DNA from: Epilithonimonas sp. JDS
Lineage (GTDB): Bacteria > Bacteroidota > Bacteroidia > Flavobacteriales > Weeksellaceae
DNA length: 64,000 nt
NCBI RefSeq assembly: GCF_021261315.1
Contig: NZ_JAJSAX010000001.1
Location: forward strand, 930,001-994,000
Direction of reading: 5' to 3'
The notes beneath the pieces are model-generated. The model was not told the DNA's origin and searched no databases. It was given only the letters and a program-made list of their open reading frames with translations. A program made the position numbers and the translations under genes. Below, one piece after another: positions 10,004-18,506 of this stretch (position 1 is its first letter; each line of letters begins with the position of its first letter).

Positions 10004-10481
10004 AGAGTTTGTTAATTGATTCTTTCACTTTTTGTCTTGCTCTCATCAGGTTCACGCGGACTGCATTTTCTTCCATTTCCATTATTCCCGCTATCTCTGA
10101 GATTTCATATTCTTCTACATCTTTCAGGTGAATGACCATCTTTTGTTTTTCCGGCAGTTGGGAAATGAATCCCAAAATCTGCTCTTTCATATTATTGGTT
10201 TCGATCTGGTAAAGTTCCGATGTGTGTTTTGTCTGGCTTGCAAATCCCAATTTCACTTCGTGGTGTTTCAGGCGGTTGAGACATTCATTTTTCACACTTC
10301 TCATTGCGAAACTTTTCAGATTTTCGACTACTGTCAATTCTTCTTTCTTCTGCCAGAACTTCATCATCAGGTCCATTACAACATCTTCGGCTTCATCTGC
10401 ACTCATCAGAAACTTTTTCGCAAAACGGAACATCTCATTCTTGAGACTGTAAACCGTTGATTGAAATATTTCTTGAGTCAT
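9963..10481 (-). CDS. ECF-type RNA polymerase sigma factor
   Basis: A 172-residue extracytoplasmic-function sigma factor. Region 2 is seen in 'MFRFAKKFLMSADEAEDVVMDLMMKFW' (residues ~17-43). Region 4 is in 'ILGFISQLPEKQKMVIHLKDVEEYEISEIAGIMEMEENAVRVNLMRARQKV' (helix-turn-helix, ~107-155). The length is normal for the family. First gene of the operon reading leftward to 7363 with a membrane protein and two DUF4252 proteins, which are its likely regulon and regulator. The ~500 nt upstream contain its promoter region and two repeat elements. Confidence 0.9.
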   Translation of the reverse strand: MTQEIFQSTVYSLKNEMFRFAKKFLMSADEAEDVVMDLMMKFWQKKEELTVVENLKSFAMRSVKNECLNRLKHHEVKLGFASQTKHTSELYQIETNNMKEQILGFISQLPEKQKMVIHLKDVEEYEISEIAGIMEMEENAVRVNLMRARQKVKESINKLYAYENRQIQGLGI

Positions 10482-10699
10482 ATTGATTCTTTTAATGTTT
10501 GAGGTTCAAAGTTTTAAGTTTTGAAACGCTTAGAGTTCTTGGTTGTTTAAAAGTAAGACATCTGTAATGTAAGTATTATTACATCAAATATAAAAAAAGA
10601 ACCTTAATAAATAATAAAGTTCTGATAATCAATATATTAATTTAATGTTTTTTATTTGAGGAAATTTCGATTAAATTCAATATCAAAGGAATTTTAGGT
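10482..10699. other. Upstream region of the ECF sigma gene, no gene seen
   Basis: AT-rich leader and promoter region for the leftward sigma operon. No open reading frame with a credible start was found. It is followed to the right by two repeat elements (10700-10785 and 10918-10992). Confidence 0.4.
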
Positions 10700-10785
10700 T
10701 TTTTATAGATCGCTCCTCTGGAGCTTTAATTAGGCGTATAATTTTATTTCTACCAACAGGTCACCGCTCTGCGCTTTTTCATAAC
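10700..10785. repeat. GCTCC/GGAGC palindromic dispersed repeat (two degenerate units)
   Basis: GCTCC-TCT-GGAGC at 10712-10724 is followed by 'TTCTACCAACAGGTCACCGC' and a decayed palindrome CGCTCTGCGC. Read together they match the general plan of flavobacterial palindromic repeats (TTTCTACAAACAGGTC next to a GC-rich palindrome). A related pair lies at 27150-27226. Confidence 0.5.
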
Positions 10786-10917
10786 AGTGAAAATTTACTT
10801 ACGATATTTTGTCATAGCGCAGGAATCTCAAATTTAAATTGACCACGTTAAGCCAATTCATTAGTTTCTACAAAATGAAAAATCGTGGATTTATAATAAA
10901 ATGTTGATTACTGCGAA

Positions 10918-10992
10918 GCGCGCCCCGACTTGAATGGATCCCGATGTAAAATCGGGAGGGAATGGAAGGCGGATAAAGGCGCCCAAATAATT
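10918..10992 (+). repeat. Structured dispersed element, copy A (short form)
   Basis: Outer stem GCGCC (10920-10924) with GGCGC (10978-10982). Inner hairpin CCCGAT/ATCGGG. Conserved single-stranded blocks CCGACTTGAA and GGAATGGAAGGCGG, and a 3' tail CCAAATAATT. Same plan as the copy at 58787 but with a truncated inner stem. It lies between the end of the leftward hydrolase gene and the sigma operon promoter region. Confidence 0.65.
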
Positions 10993-12249
10993 CTACAACT
11001 CGCCGTTGCCTGCAGCTGCAGTATCCTTTTCAGCACCAACCGGATTCATTGTTTTGTTGAATTTATCTTTCTCTAAAGGAAAATCCTCAAACAATCCGGA
11101 AAGTGCCAAAGCGGAGTAAACTTTCCCGGAATATTTGTTTCCGATGGCAATAATAGTAACTTTCGATTTCAAAAGATGTGCGAAAACCGAATTGGTTCCG
11201 TGCCACCAGCCGTTGTGATAAGTGAGTTTTTCGCCATTATCAAAATTCTTCATCCTGAATCCGAAACCGTAATTGTTGATTCCTTTTTTCTCGTTGCTGT
11301 AAGGTTCGAAAATCTTGGCTTCAAGTTCCGGTTTCAGGAAATCCTTGGAATATAACGCCACTGAGAAATTAAGCAGATCTCTTGGCGTAGTGTAAACATT
11401 TTTGTCACCGTAAATCAAGTCCAGCTTATCCAATGGATAAAGTCTGTAGCCACTGAAAAACGATTGAGACGCTGTCGGAATATCTTTTTTCTGAAAAATG
11501 TAGGTATGATTCATCTTCAAAGGTTTGAAAACGATTTCCTGCATAGCCTCGGGAAAAGGTGTTGCGGTTACTTTTTCCACAATCAAAGCCAGAAGTGCAA
11601 AATTGGTGTTGCAGTACATAAATCCGGTGTTGGACATTCTCGCCAGATCCGGTTTGTACTTGATCAGCATATCCAAAACATCCTGATTGGTAAGGAATTC
11701 TTTTTTAAGTTCTTCCGGCGCCGGTTTTATGCCCTGATCGAAATGTTCGTATTTTGGAAGTCCGCTTCTTTGAGATAATAAGCTGAAAACGGTGATTTCA
11801 GGATATGGAAATTTTGGAAAAAATTTGGTAAGATTGTCTTCGAGTTTCAGTTTTCCTGCGTCTATTAATTTCAAGACAGCCATTGCGGTCATTGTTTTGC
11901 TGACCGATGCAACGTGAAGCGGCGTATTGGCATCTATTGGCATTTGCTTGCCTTCTCTGCCAAATCCCCTGTATTTTTCGAAGATGATTTTGTTGCCTTT
12001 CGCTACCAAAACGCCACCACTCAGGTCGCCCTGTTCCCAGACCTTTTGATAATAATTATTGATCTGGGGCAAAATGGAAGTTTGGTTTGGTAAAGTCAAT
12101 TCTTCCGGTGTGAAAACTTTATCTAAATCTACGTTTCCATAATTTGGAAGTTTGGAATCGTAAGTTTCTGCTGTAGATTCTTTTTCTTTTTTACAAGAAA
12201 CAATTGATAAAGTGATAAAAACCGATGTGATTACTTTTCTAAAATTCAT
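10993..12249 (-). CDS. Serine hydrolase, class C beta-lactamase/esterase fold, lipoprotein
   Basis: A 418-residue predicted lipoprotein (lipobox ending at Cys19, 'SIVSC') of the beta-lactamase/PBP-like serine hydrolase family. Motifs in order: SVSK at residues 115-118 (S-x-x-K nucleophile), Y-C-N near 211-213 (Y-x-N), and a C-terminal HNGWWHG stretch that replaces the KTG box with an H-x-G type, as in EstB-like esterases and D-aminopeptidase relatives. This makes hydrolysis of a peptide or ester more likely than beta-lactam resistance. Monocistronic, convergent with no neighbour. Substrate unknown. Confidence 0.8.
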   Translation of the reverse strand: MNFRKVITSVFITLSIVSCKKEKESTAETYDSKLPNYGNVDLDKVFTPEELTLPNQTSILPQINNYYQKVWEQGDLSGGVLVAKGNKIIFEKYRGFGREGKQMPIDANTPLHVASVSKTMTAMAVLKLIDAGKLKLEDNLTKFFPKFPYPEITVFSLLSQRSGLPKYEHFDQGIKPAPEELKKEFLTNQDVLDMLIKYKPDLARMSNTGFMYCNTNFALLALIVEKVTATPFPEAMQEIVFKPLKMNHTYIFQKKDIPTASQSFFSGYRLYPLDKLDLIYGDKNVYTTPRDLLNFSVALYSKDFLKPELEAKIFEPYSNEKKGINNYGFGFRMKNFDNGEKLTYHNGWWHGTNSVFAHLLKSKVTIIAIGNKYSGKVYSALALSGLFEDFPLEKDKFNKTMNPVGAEKDTAAAGNGEL

Positions 12250-12364
12250 TATGATCCAAACTTCGTTAAGGCACGCAAGTTAACATAAAATGAAATTTTG
12301 ACCGACTGGAATTGTCTTAAGAAATGTTAAATAAGTGCTTGAAACTTTAATTAAATTTAAGAGT

Positions 12365-13297
12365 CTAAGCGGTAAAATTGTCAATAATTTTATCTACAAT
12401 CACTTGAGCCAATTTGATTTTGCTTTGATGAGTCCAGCCGCCAATGTGCGGCGTAACAATCACTTTGTCAGAATCTAACAGAAACTGCAGATCCGAATTT
12501 TCCGATTCCAAATTTTCAAAAGATGACTTTTCATATTCCAAAACATCGAGACAGGCACCAAGAACTTTTCCACTTCCAATTGCTTCTACTAAAGCTTTAG
12601 TTTTTAAATTTTTGCCTCGCGCTGTATTTACGAAATAGAAATTCTTCTCCATTTTCGTAATGAAATTTTCATCAACCAAATAATGGGTTTCATCAGTCAA
12701 AGGAATATGAAGACTGAGAACATCAGCTCTTTTTTGAAGTTCTTGCAAAGAAACCTGCGTTGCAAATTCATCAGAAAGATTTGGTAAAATATCGTGGAAA
12801 ATAACTTCAACACCAAAACCGGAAAGTCGTTTTGCTGTTGCTTTTCCCATATTTCCGTAACCAATGATTCCAAAAGTTTTCCCTAGTAATTCGTCACCGC
12901 GATTTTCCTCACGCTTCCAGATTCCGTTTTTCACTTCATTGGATGAGATGAATAATCGGTTCATCAAAATCAATAGCATTCCGACCACATGTTCCGCAAC
13001 AGAATCCCGATTGCCTTCCGGTGAATTGATCAATTTGATATTTAATTTTTCAGCAGTTTTCAGATCGATGTTTTCCATTCCCGCTCCTACTCTTGCAATG
13101 AATTTAAGATGCGAGGCTTTGATCAGGAAATTTTTGTCTAATGGAATCCGGCTTCTGATAATAATACCTTCATAATCAGAAATTTTTCCCAAAACCTCAT
13201 CATACGTCGAAATATGATCTTCTTCCACAACAAAACCTCTGGCAGTAAGCTGTTCGGAAATAAGCGGATGGTTTTTATCGAGCTGAAGAATTTTCAT
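12365..13297 (-). CDS. D-2-hydroxyacid dehydrogenase (SerA-like, NAD-dependent)
   Basis: A 310-residue NAD-dependent D-isomer-specific 2-hydroxyacid dehydrogenase, most like phosphoglycerate dehydrogenase without the regulatory ACT domain. The NAD site GIIGYGNMGKATAKRL is near residues 145-160, with the acid (IFHD) ending the next strand. Catalytic residues appear as NTARG (Arg), LDVLEYE (Glu) and TPHIGGWT (His). The short length fits flavobacterial SerA-type enzymes, but other 2-ketoacid substrates are possible. It is preceded on the same strand by the thioesterase operon, with a terminator between them. Confidence 0.82.
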   Translation of the reverse strand: MKILQLDKNHPLISEQLTARGFVVEEDHISTYDEVLGKISDYEGIIIRSRIPLDKNFLIKASHLKFIARVGAGMENIDLKTAEKLNIKLINSPEGNRDSVAEHVVGMLLILMNRLFISSNEVKNGIWKREENRGDELLGKTFGIIGYGNMGKATAKRLSGFGVEVIFHDILPNLSDEFATQVSLQELQKRADVLSLHIPLTDETHYLVDENFITKMEKNFYFVNTARGKNLKTKALVEAIGSGKVLGACLDVLEYEKSSFENLESENSDLQFLLDSDKVIVTPHIGGWTHQSKIKLAQVIVDKIIDNFTA

Positions 13298-13345
13298 TAG
13301 AATAGGAATTAAATTTTATACGTAAGAATCATTGTTAAAAAATTA

Positions 13346-13376
13346 AAAAACGGACTCTAATTATTAAAGTCCGTTT
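13346..13376 (-). terminator. Terminator after the thioesterase gene
   Basis: AAACGGACT/AGTCCGTTT stem. On the minus strand the T-rich tail follows. It lies 19 nt after the thioesterase stop codon. Confidence 0.8.
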
Positions 13377-13394
13377 CTAATTTATATTGAAAAA

Positions 13395-13913
13395 CTATTC
13401 TCCCAAGAACAATTTTTTGAGTTCTACAGAATCTGTTGGTTTCATTCTTCCGGATAGGATTAATGACAGTTCTTTTCTTCTTTTTGCGGCTTCAAAACGT
13501 TCTATTTCAAGTTCTGTTTCGGGAACTAATTCCGGTACTTTCGCAGGTTTTCCGTCGGTATCAATTGCGACAAAAGTGTAAATCCCTGAGTTGGTGTGAA
13601 TCTTCTTCTGATTGATGGGATCATCCAACCAAACATCTACATAGATCTCCATAGACGTTGAAAATGCGCGGGAAACTTTGGATTCCAAAACTACAATTCC
13701 ACCCTCGGGAATCGGATGATCAAAGGAAACGTGGTTTACAGATGCCGTTACCACTCTGGTTTCGCTGTGTCTCGTGGCTGATATAGATGCTGCGCGGTCC
13801 ATTCTTGACAACAGTTCGCCTCCGAAAAGATTTCTTAATGAATTGGTTTCGTTGGGTAAGACGATATTCGTCATTACGGTAAGGCTATCTATTGATTTTT
13901 TGGATATGTGCAT
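13395..13913 (-). CDS. Acyl-CoA thioesterase (hotdog fold)
   Basis: A 172-residue single-hotdog acyl-CoA thioesterase of the YciA/BACH type. The family block NSLRNLFGGELLSRMDRAAS includes the catalytic Asp and the GG turn. It is followed by VVTASVNHVSFDHPIPEGG and the third-strand block TNSGIYTFVAIDTDGKP. It hydrolyses acyl-CoA to free acid and CoA; chain preference is unknown. Its start overlaps the end of the upstream HU-CCDC81-like gene by 29 nt, so the pair is cotranscribed, although no functional link is obvious. Confidence 0.85.
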   Translation of the reverse strand: MHISKKSIDSLTVMTNIVLPNETNSLRNLFGGELLSRMDRAASISATRHSETRVVTASVNHVSFDHPIPEGGIVVLESKVSRAFSTSMEIYVDVWLDDPINQKKIHTNSGIYTFVAIDTDGKPAKVPELVPETELEIERFEAAKRRKELSLILSGRMKPTDSVELKKLFLGE

Positions 13914-14562
13914 TCTTTATCGGTTTTATACTATCTTGTTTGATTGAATCTTGTTTGTGAATTGCAGCATTTATCGGTTCTGCTTTTTTGACAATTTTCT
14001 TTGTCGGAATTTGGGATGACTCACCAAAAATCAGCTGCTGATCTCCAAAAAGGAAAAGCGCTGCCGATCCGAGAATGATCAAACCCAGAAATGTCCAAAT
14101 GACATTTTTATTGAAAGCGTAATCTCCCGAAACTACAATTTGCTTTCTAGCAGGATTTTTCAGTGTCTGAAGATTGATGGTTTCCAGTCCAAAAATATCA
14201 TCTTCGTTGTCTCTGATTTTGACTACATTCTTATGTTCATCAAACTGAAATTGTCCCAGATTTTCGAGACTTAAAGTTTGATTGGATTTTAATTTCTCGA
14301 TCCATTTTGCCACCTCAATTTTCAGATTTGCCTGAGTTGTAAAGAGGTTGGAATTGGTTTCATCAGCAATATATTTTGCCAATTGATTATCAAAAACCAT
14401 TGGTTGATATTGGAAATCAATGCTTTCTTTTGGTGGGATAATCATAGAATTTTCCGCATCTATCTTAGCAGATTCTTTTGTAAGTTCGAAAACTCCAAAA
14501 TCCGGGACTTCTGCTTTTTGATTTTTCAGAAGATATTGATATAAATAATACTCAAAATTCAT
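13885..14562 (-). CDS. HU-CCDC81-like domain membrane protein
   Basis: A 225-residue protein. The N-terminal ~140 residues resemble the bacterial HU-related CCDC81 repeats (YLYQYLLKNQKAEVPDFGVF; then TQANLKIEVAKWIEKLKSNQTLSLENLGQF). One transmembrane segment follows at about 155-175 (NVIWTFLGLIILGSAALFLF), then a short Lys-rich tail. Some relatives carry a SPOR domain at the end; none is seen here. I start at the ATG at 14562, because the upstream TTG at 14571 is less likely. Role unknown; an envelope or DNA-anchoring function has been suggested for such proteins. Confidence 0.65.
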   Translation of the reverse strand: MNFEYYLYQYLLKNQKAEVPDFGVFELTKESAKIDAENSMIIPPKESIDFQYQPMVFDNQLAKYIADETNSNLFTTQANLKIEVAKWIEKLKSNQTLSLENLGQFQFDEHKNVVKIRDNEDDIFGLETINLQTLKNPARKQIVVSGDYAFNKNVIWTFLGLIILGSAALFLFGDQQLIFGESSQIPTKKIVKKAEPINAAIHKQDSIKQDSIKPIKNAHIQKINR

Positions 14563-14603
14563 TTGGCACAAAACTACATATTTTTTGAGGTTATAGAAAA
14601 TAT

Positions 14604-14631
14604 AAAAGGCTGCTTTTTACAGCAGCCTTTT
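14604..14631 (-). terminator. Terminator after the small T9SS protein gene
   Basis: Perfect 11-bp stem AAAAGGCTGCT/AGCAGCCTTTT with a 6-nt loop. It is 25 nt past the stop of the minus-strand gene at 14656, and A/T on both flanks could make it work in both directions. Confidence 0.8.
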
Positions 14632-14655
14632 GAATTTGATATGAATAGTTAAGGT

Positions 14656-15324
14656 CTAGTTGGCAAATTTTACAACTTCTGAAACATTGTTTCCAGAAAT
14701 CTGTACCAGGAATAATCCTTTTTGAGAAACGTTCAAATCGATTGGATTTCCGTTTGCATTCACTTTCATAGTTTTGATTACTTTACCTCCGAAGTCATAA
14801 ACCGTAAGATCTACGTTTCCTTTTGCAGAAGTGAATAATTTACCTGCAGCCACTTGAGATTTTCCTTTTCCGTTAGCTTCAGAAACGGCTAATGAAGTAA
14901 GTGTTGTAGGGCCTTCTAAATCTCTGTCAGAGGACTGGAAATCTGCACCGTTGGATTTGTTTTTGAAAACCACACCAATTCTTTGAACTACAGTTCCAGA
15001 AGGCATTGTAGAATTAGATCCAGTGAAAAGCTTTGTGTTCAGGTTGATTGTCCCAATGTAAGCATTGTCTGCTGCACTCCAAGTCATTGTAGTATTGGAG
15101 TTACTCCAGGCATCATCAAAATTCCCTTTGTTGTTGTCGCCATCTGTTTGAGAAGACCAAACGTGAACGTAAAATGTAGGCTGGCTTTGCGGATCGTAGA
15201 AACTGTAATCTCCGGTTTTACCATAAGTCAGTTTGTACTCACCGTTGCTTACAGTGTAAGTAAGTTGCCCGAAAGCTGTAGCACTCGCTAATAAAGCAAG
15301 TCCTAGAAAATAAAATTTTCTCAT
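14656..15324 (-). CDS. Small secreted protein with T9SS sorting domain
   Basis: A 222-residue exported protein. Signal peptide FYFLGLALLASATAFGQ is followed by a ~130-residue domain rich in Trp, Thr and Asn (PQSQPTFYVHVWSSQTDG, TMTWSAADNAYIGTINLN) that resembles a beta-sandwich. The C-terminal ~65 residues (GKLFTSAKGNVDLTVYDFGG, then KVIKTMKVNANG, ending SEVVKFAN) match the type A T9SS sorting signal. It is therefore likely to be secreted across the outer membrane. The mature domain is not one I recognise. It stands alone, with its own terminator at 14604. Confidence 0.75.
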   Translation of the reverse strand: MRKFYFLGLALLASATAFGQLTYTVSNGEYKLTYGKTGDYSFYDPQSQPTFYVHVWSSQTDGDNNKGNFDDAWSNSNTTMTWSAADNAYIGTINLNTKLFTGSNSTMPSGTVVQRIGVVFKNKSNGADFQSSDRDLEGPTTLTSLAVSEANGKGKSQVAAGKLFTSAKGNVDLTVYDFGGKVIKTMKVNANGNPIDLNVSQKGLFLVQISGNNVSEVVKFAN

Positions 15325-15485
15325 AAATGTTAATTTTTAAGGTCTATATTAATTAATCCACAATGCGCCTCACAATTGCATTATGAACGAAATGTAAAAC
15401 TAACATTAATTTCAAATTAACAAATAAAAATCTGCTATTTCAGGCCAAAATTCAATTAACTTACTGAAAATCAAAGACAATAATT

Positions 15486-17588
15486 TTAATTTACCTTAAT
15501 TGAAACCCCAAACATGAAGTTAATTCCGGCTTGAGAGAAGTAATACGGTCCACTAAAACCGTTGTTGACATACTTAACATCTGTGAAATTATTTAATAAG
15601 AATCTCAAAACGACTTCATTTTTTTTGAAAGGCAATTTGTACGAAACATTAAAATCCGGAACCAGATAATCGTCCAACTGATTCACTTTATCTCCGGAAT
15701 TATCCAAAAATTGCTTGCCGACATATTGCGCCGTCACACCAAGATTGAAATTCTTAAAAGGAGAATAAGTGACATTTCCATTCGCAATTACATTTGGAGA
15801 AAATGAGATGTTTGTTTTTCCGTAATTCACCAGTCCTTCATCTGTTTCTGAAATGAATTCCTTATTTTTATTAGAACTCAAAGTTGTGTTCGCAGACAAT
15901 TGTAATTTTTCCGAAAATTTGGCTAAAAGACCCAACTCAATCCCTGCTCTGTAACTTTTCCCGCTGTTAGTTCTGATGAATTCCCCAACATTATTGATCT
16001 GGCCATTCAAAACCAATTGATCTTCGTAGTACATATAATAAGCATTCGCTGTGAAAGCCACTTTCCCAACCTGTTTTTCAAATCCAGCTTCGAAGTCGTG
16101 CAGTGTTTCTGCTTTTGTATCAGGATTGGCAAAGAGATCATCACGGTTTGGTTCGCGGTGCGCATTGGCATAAGAAAGGAAAATTTTTCCGTTTCCTATG
16201 TTATAATTGACACCGGCTTTCGGATTGAAGAAAGTCCATTTTCTGTCGAGATCTGCACCTTCGTAATCGCCTGCTAAGAGAATTTTTGTATCGTAATCGA
16301 TATTTCGCATTTGTAAATCTCCGAAAATCTCAAACTGCCCTAATTTATAAATCGCTTTCGCAAAACCTGAAATTTCATTTTTGACTGATCGGTTTCGGTA
16401 ATATTCCGACTCATTTATTTCTGGTAAGAAAACGCCAGTCACATTTCCGAAATGTCTTCCATAATACTGATTGGCAACTGCGCCGACATTCAGATCAAGG
16501 TCTCCTAATTTTCCATACAAAGTAGAAATTACTCCGTAGAAATCGTTATCCAGCCATTTTTTTCTGATAAAATCCGAATATTCTTGTTCCTCGCCATTCA
16601 CCACTTGGTTTGGCAAATTATATCTGGCGAAAGGATCACCTTGTTTGTAATTTTCGTAGTAACCTTTTCCTTTGGTATAATGTGCAGTAGTTTCGAGTTT
16701 CCATTCATCTGAGAATCGCTGATTCCACAGGAATTGATAATGGTTTTGTCTGTAATTGTCGGTCTCATTATCATAATACCCTGTGATGTTTTCCCAATTT
16801 GCATCGTAGATTGCTCCGGAATAATTGAATCTCGGATTGGTTTCCCAAGTCGCTTTATCAATCCCATTCCATGCCTGATATGTTTTTTCTTTACCTCCGA
16901 AAGCCAAAAACCTCAACTCTGTATTTTTCTCTTGGAACAAAGCAGAGAAGTTATAGGAGTGCAGATCGGAAAAAGCCCTGTCAATAAAGCCATCAGAATG
17001 AATGTGCGTATATCTTCCCATTACGGACAAACGGTTTTTCCAGAACTTTCCCGAGTTGACCTCAGCAGAATATTTGTAAGTATTGAATGAGCCATAAGAA
17101 TCATCCGTCTTCACAGAAAATGTATCTGCAGGATCTCTGGAAATCACATTTACACTCGCTCCGAAAGCCGAAACACCATTGGACGAACTTCCCACACCAC
17201 GCTGAATGACAATTTGTGAAGCTGAACTCGTAAGATCCGGAACGTTTACGAAAAAAGTTCCTTGCGATTCCGAATCATTATAAGGAACACCATTCAACAT
17301 CACATTGATGCTTGTTCCAGCAGTTCCTCTGATCCTTAAACCTGTGTAGCCAACACCATTTCCTGCATCGGAAGTTGAGATGACAGACATTTGATTTTTG
17401 AGAAGAATCGGTAAATCCTGACCCAGATTCTTATCGGCAAGATCTTTTTCAACATTGATGATGGATTTCGCAACCGGAGTTCGTTTGGTGAATTCTACAG
17501 CTTGAATACTTGTAACTTGTACAGAATCTGTAGTTTGTGAAAAATAAAACGGAGCAATGAACACTCCTAAAAAAAGTAAACCTTTCAT
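15486..17588 (-). CDS. TonB-dependent outer-membrane receptor under TPP riboswitch control
   Basis: A 700-residue TonB-dependent receptor. Signal peptide LLFLGVFIAPFYFSQ. Plug domain at about residues 35-150 (LPILLKNQMSVISTSDAGNG, GLRIRGTAGTSINVMLNGVP, IVIQRGVGSSSNGVSAFGAS). A 22-strand barrel follows, ending with an aromatic residue near GINFMFGVSIKVN. No N-terminal carboxypeptidase-regulatory domain. A TPP riboswitch lies ~130 nt upstream on the same strand, so the natural ligand is inferred to be thiamin, its phosphates or a precursor. This agrees with the comparative-genomic prediction of TPP-regulated outer-membrane receptors in Bacteroidetes. No thi genes are adjacent. Confidence 0.85.
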   Translation of the reverse strand: MKGLLFLGVFIAPFYFSQTTDSVQVTSIQAVEFTKRTPVAKSIINVEKDLADKNLGQDLPILLKNQMSVISTSDAGNGVGYTGLRIRGTAGTSINVMLNGVPYNDSESQGTFFVNVPDLTSSASQIVIQRGVGSSSNGVSAFGASVNVISRDPADTFSVKTDDSYGSFNTYKYSAEVNSGKFWKNRLSVMGRYTHIHSDGFIDRAFSDLHSYNFSALFQEKNTELRFLAFGGKEKTYQAWNGIDKATWETNPRFNYSGAIYDANWENITGYYDNETDNYRQNHYQFLWNQRFSDEWKLETTAHYTKGKGYYENYKQGDPFARYNLPNQVVNGEEQEYSDFIRKKWLDNDFYGVISTLYGKLGDLDLNVGAVANQYYGRHFGNVTGVFLPEINESEYYRNRSVKNEISGFAKAIYKLGQFEIFGDLQMRNIDYDTKILLAGDYEGADLDRKWTFFNPKAGVNYNIGNGKIFLSYANAHREPNRDDLFANPDTKAETLHDFEAGFEKQVGKVAFTANAYYMYYEDQLVLNGQINNVGEFIRTNSGKSYRAGIELGLLAKFSEKLQLSANTTLSSNKNKEFISETDEGLVNYGKTNISFSPNVIANGNVTYSPFKNFNLGVTAQYVGKQFLDNSGDKVNQLDDYLVPDFNVSYKLPFKKNEVVLRFLLNNFTDVKYVNNGFSGPYYFSQAGINFMFGVSIKVN

Positions 17589-17639
17589 TCTTAAAAAATT
17601 TTGTTTGTTAAAATTATTTTAGAATAAAAGGGGCGACTA

Positions 17640-17722
17640 TAGGTATAAATGATGATTTATAAGCGATAAACGATCCTTCGGCCGTTGATCAATTATCTTT
17701 TATGCTTTATCATTTATAATGA
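17640..17722. repeat. GATAAAT-type imperfect inverted repeat
   Basis: Left arm ATAAATGATGATTTATAAGC and right arm GCTTTATCATTTATAATG surround GATCCTTCGGCCGTTGATC. Similar AT-rich arms occur at 39531-39662 and 52158-52245. It lies between the TPP aptamer and the receptor gene, so it is part of that leader. Confidence 0.4.
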
Positions 17723-17792
17723 TGCATCCCTAAACAGCATTACCTGTTCCAGGTTCATTGGGTATAATCTCAGCTTGTGACAGCACCCCTTA
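17721..17792 (-). promoter_or_regulatory. TPP (thi-box) riboswitch
   Basis: The minus strand carries the complete thi-box core: AGGGGTGC, then CTGAGATTATACCC, then TGAACCTGG-ACAGGTAATGCTG, and a closing GGGATGC. These are the pyrimidine- and pyrophosphate-sensor helices of the TPP aptamer. It controls the TonB receptor that starts at 17588. The ~130 nt between aptamer and start is long enough for an expression platform. Confidence 0.93.
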
Positions 17793-17826
17793 AATTTCTG
17801 ACTGCGAAATTACAATTTTTTTCGAA

Positions 17827-18495
17827 TTAATAGACCTTATTGTTTTTATCTACATAAAAATAATTCTTACCATCCTTTGAAACTTCGAATAGATGAGCCG
17901 TTTTCCACGAAAGATTGGTCTTAATATCATTATAGATAAAGGGAACAATGATCTTATTCTGCTTGTCCACAATCCCGAATTTGTTATTCATCACAGCAAT
18001 GATCATCGGATTCTCCCTATCACTTTCCAAAACATAAAGCATCTGATATTGCGGATAGATATCAAAATCTTTGTATCCGCCGACGTCCACATTTTCCTTG
18101 CTTACCAATCCGTACATTCCGTTCAGGATAAAAGCTTTGTATTTTGACATCTCATACGGTTGAGAACATATACCCAGATCAGATTTTTTGTACTGATAGA
18201 CTCTTTTTCCTTTTTTATTAATGCGATAAGAAATGTTGTTTTTTTCCACCGTCGCATAGTTTGCGGAACCGAAAATTCTGGCGTTTTTGTTTGGTGAGTT
18301 CAAGAGATTACAATCCTCGGAAAAGAACATTGCGATATGATATTCCGGAGTGATAATGACTTTTCCATCTTGATTGATGTAACCGGCTTTCTGATCGATT
18401 TTCTGGGGAATCAGTGAAGGTAAAAGATCTTCCTTCATCTGGCTGAAAGCTGAAGCAGAGTAACTTATAAGAATTAAGCTCAATAATTTCTTCAT
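17827..18495 (-). CDS. WG-repeat exported protein
   Basis: A 222-residue protein with a signal peptide (KLLSLILISYSASAFSQ). It has at least three WG-type repeats: 'KAGYINQDGKVIITPEYH', 'YGLVSKENVDVGGYKDFDIYPQY' and 'FGIVDKQNKIIVPFIYNDI'. Such repeats are common in exported proteins of Bacteroidetes and their role is unresolved. It ends close to the 5' side of the TPP riboswitch and starts 11 nt after the DUF2752 gene, with which it probably forms a two-gene unit. Confidence 0.7.
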   Translation of the reverse strand: MKKLLSLILISYSASAFSQMKEDLLPSLIPQKIDQKAGYINQDGKVIITPEYHIAMFFSEDCNLLNSPNKNARIFGSANYATVEKNNISYRINKKGKRVYQYKKSDLGICSQPYEMSKYKAFILNGMYGLVSKENVDVGGYKDFDIYPQYQMLYVLESDRENPMIIAVMNNKFGIVDKQNKIIVPFIYNDIKTNLSWKTAHLFEVSKDGKNYFYVDKNNKVY

Positions 18496-18506
18496 CGGAT
18501 TGTGTA

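Noticed and set aside
10993-12249. Antibiotic-resistance beta-lactamase
   Set aside because: The C-terminal box is HNGWWHG rather than KTG, and the protein is a lipoprotein of the EstB/D-aminopeptidase-like group, so resistance cannot be claimed.
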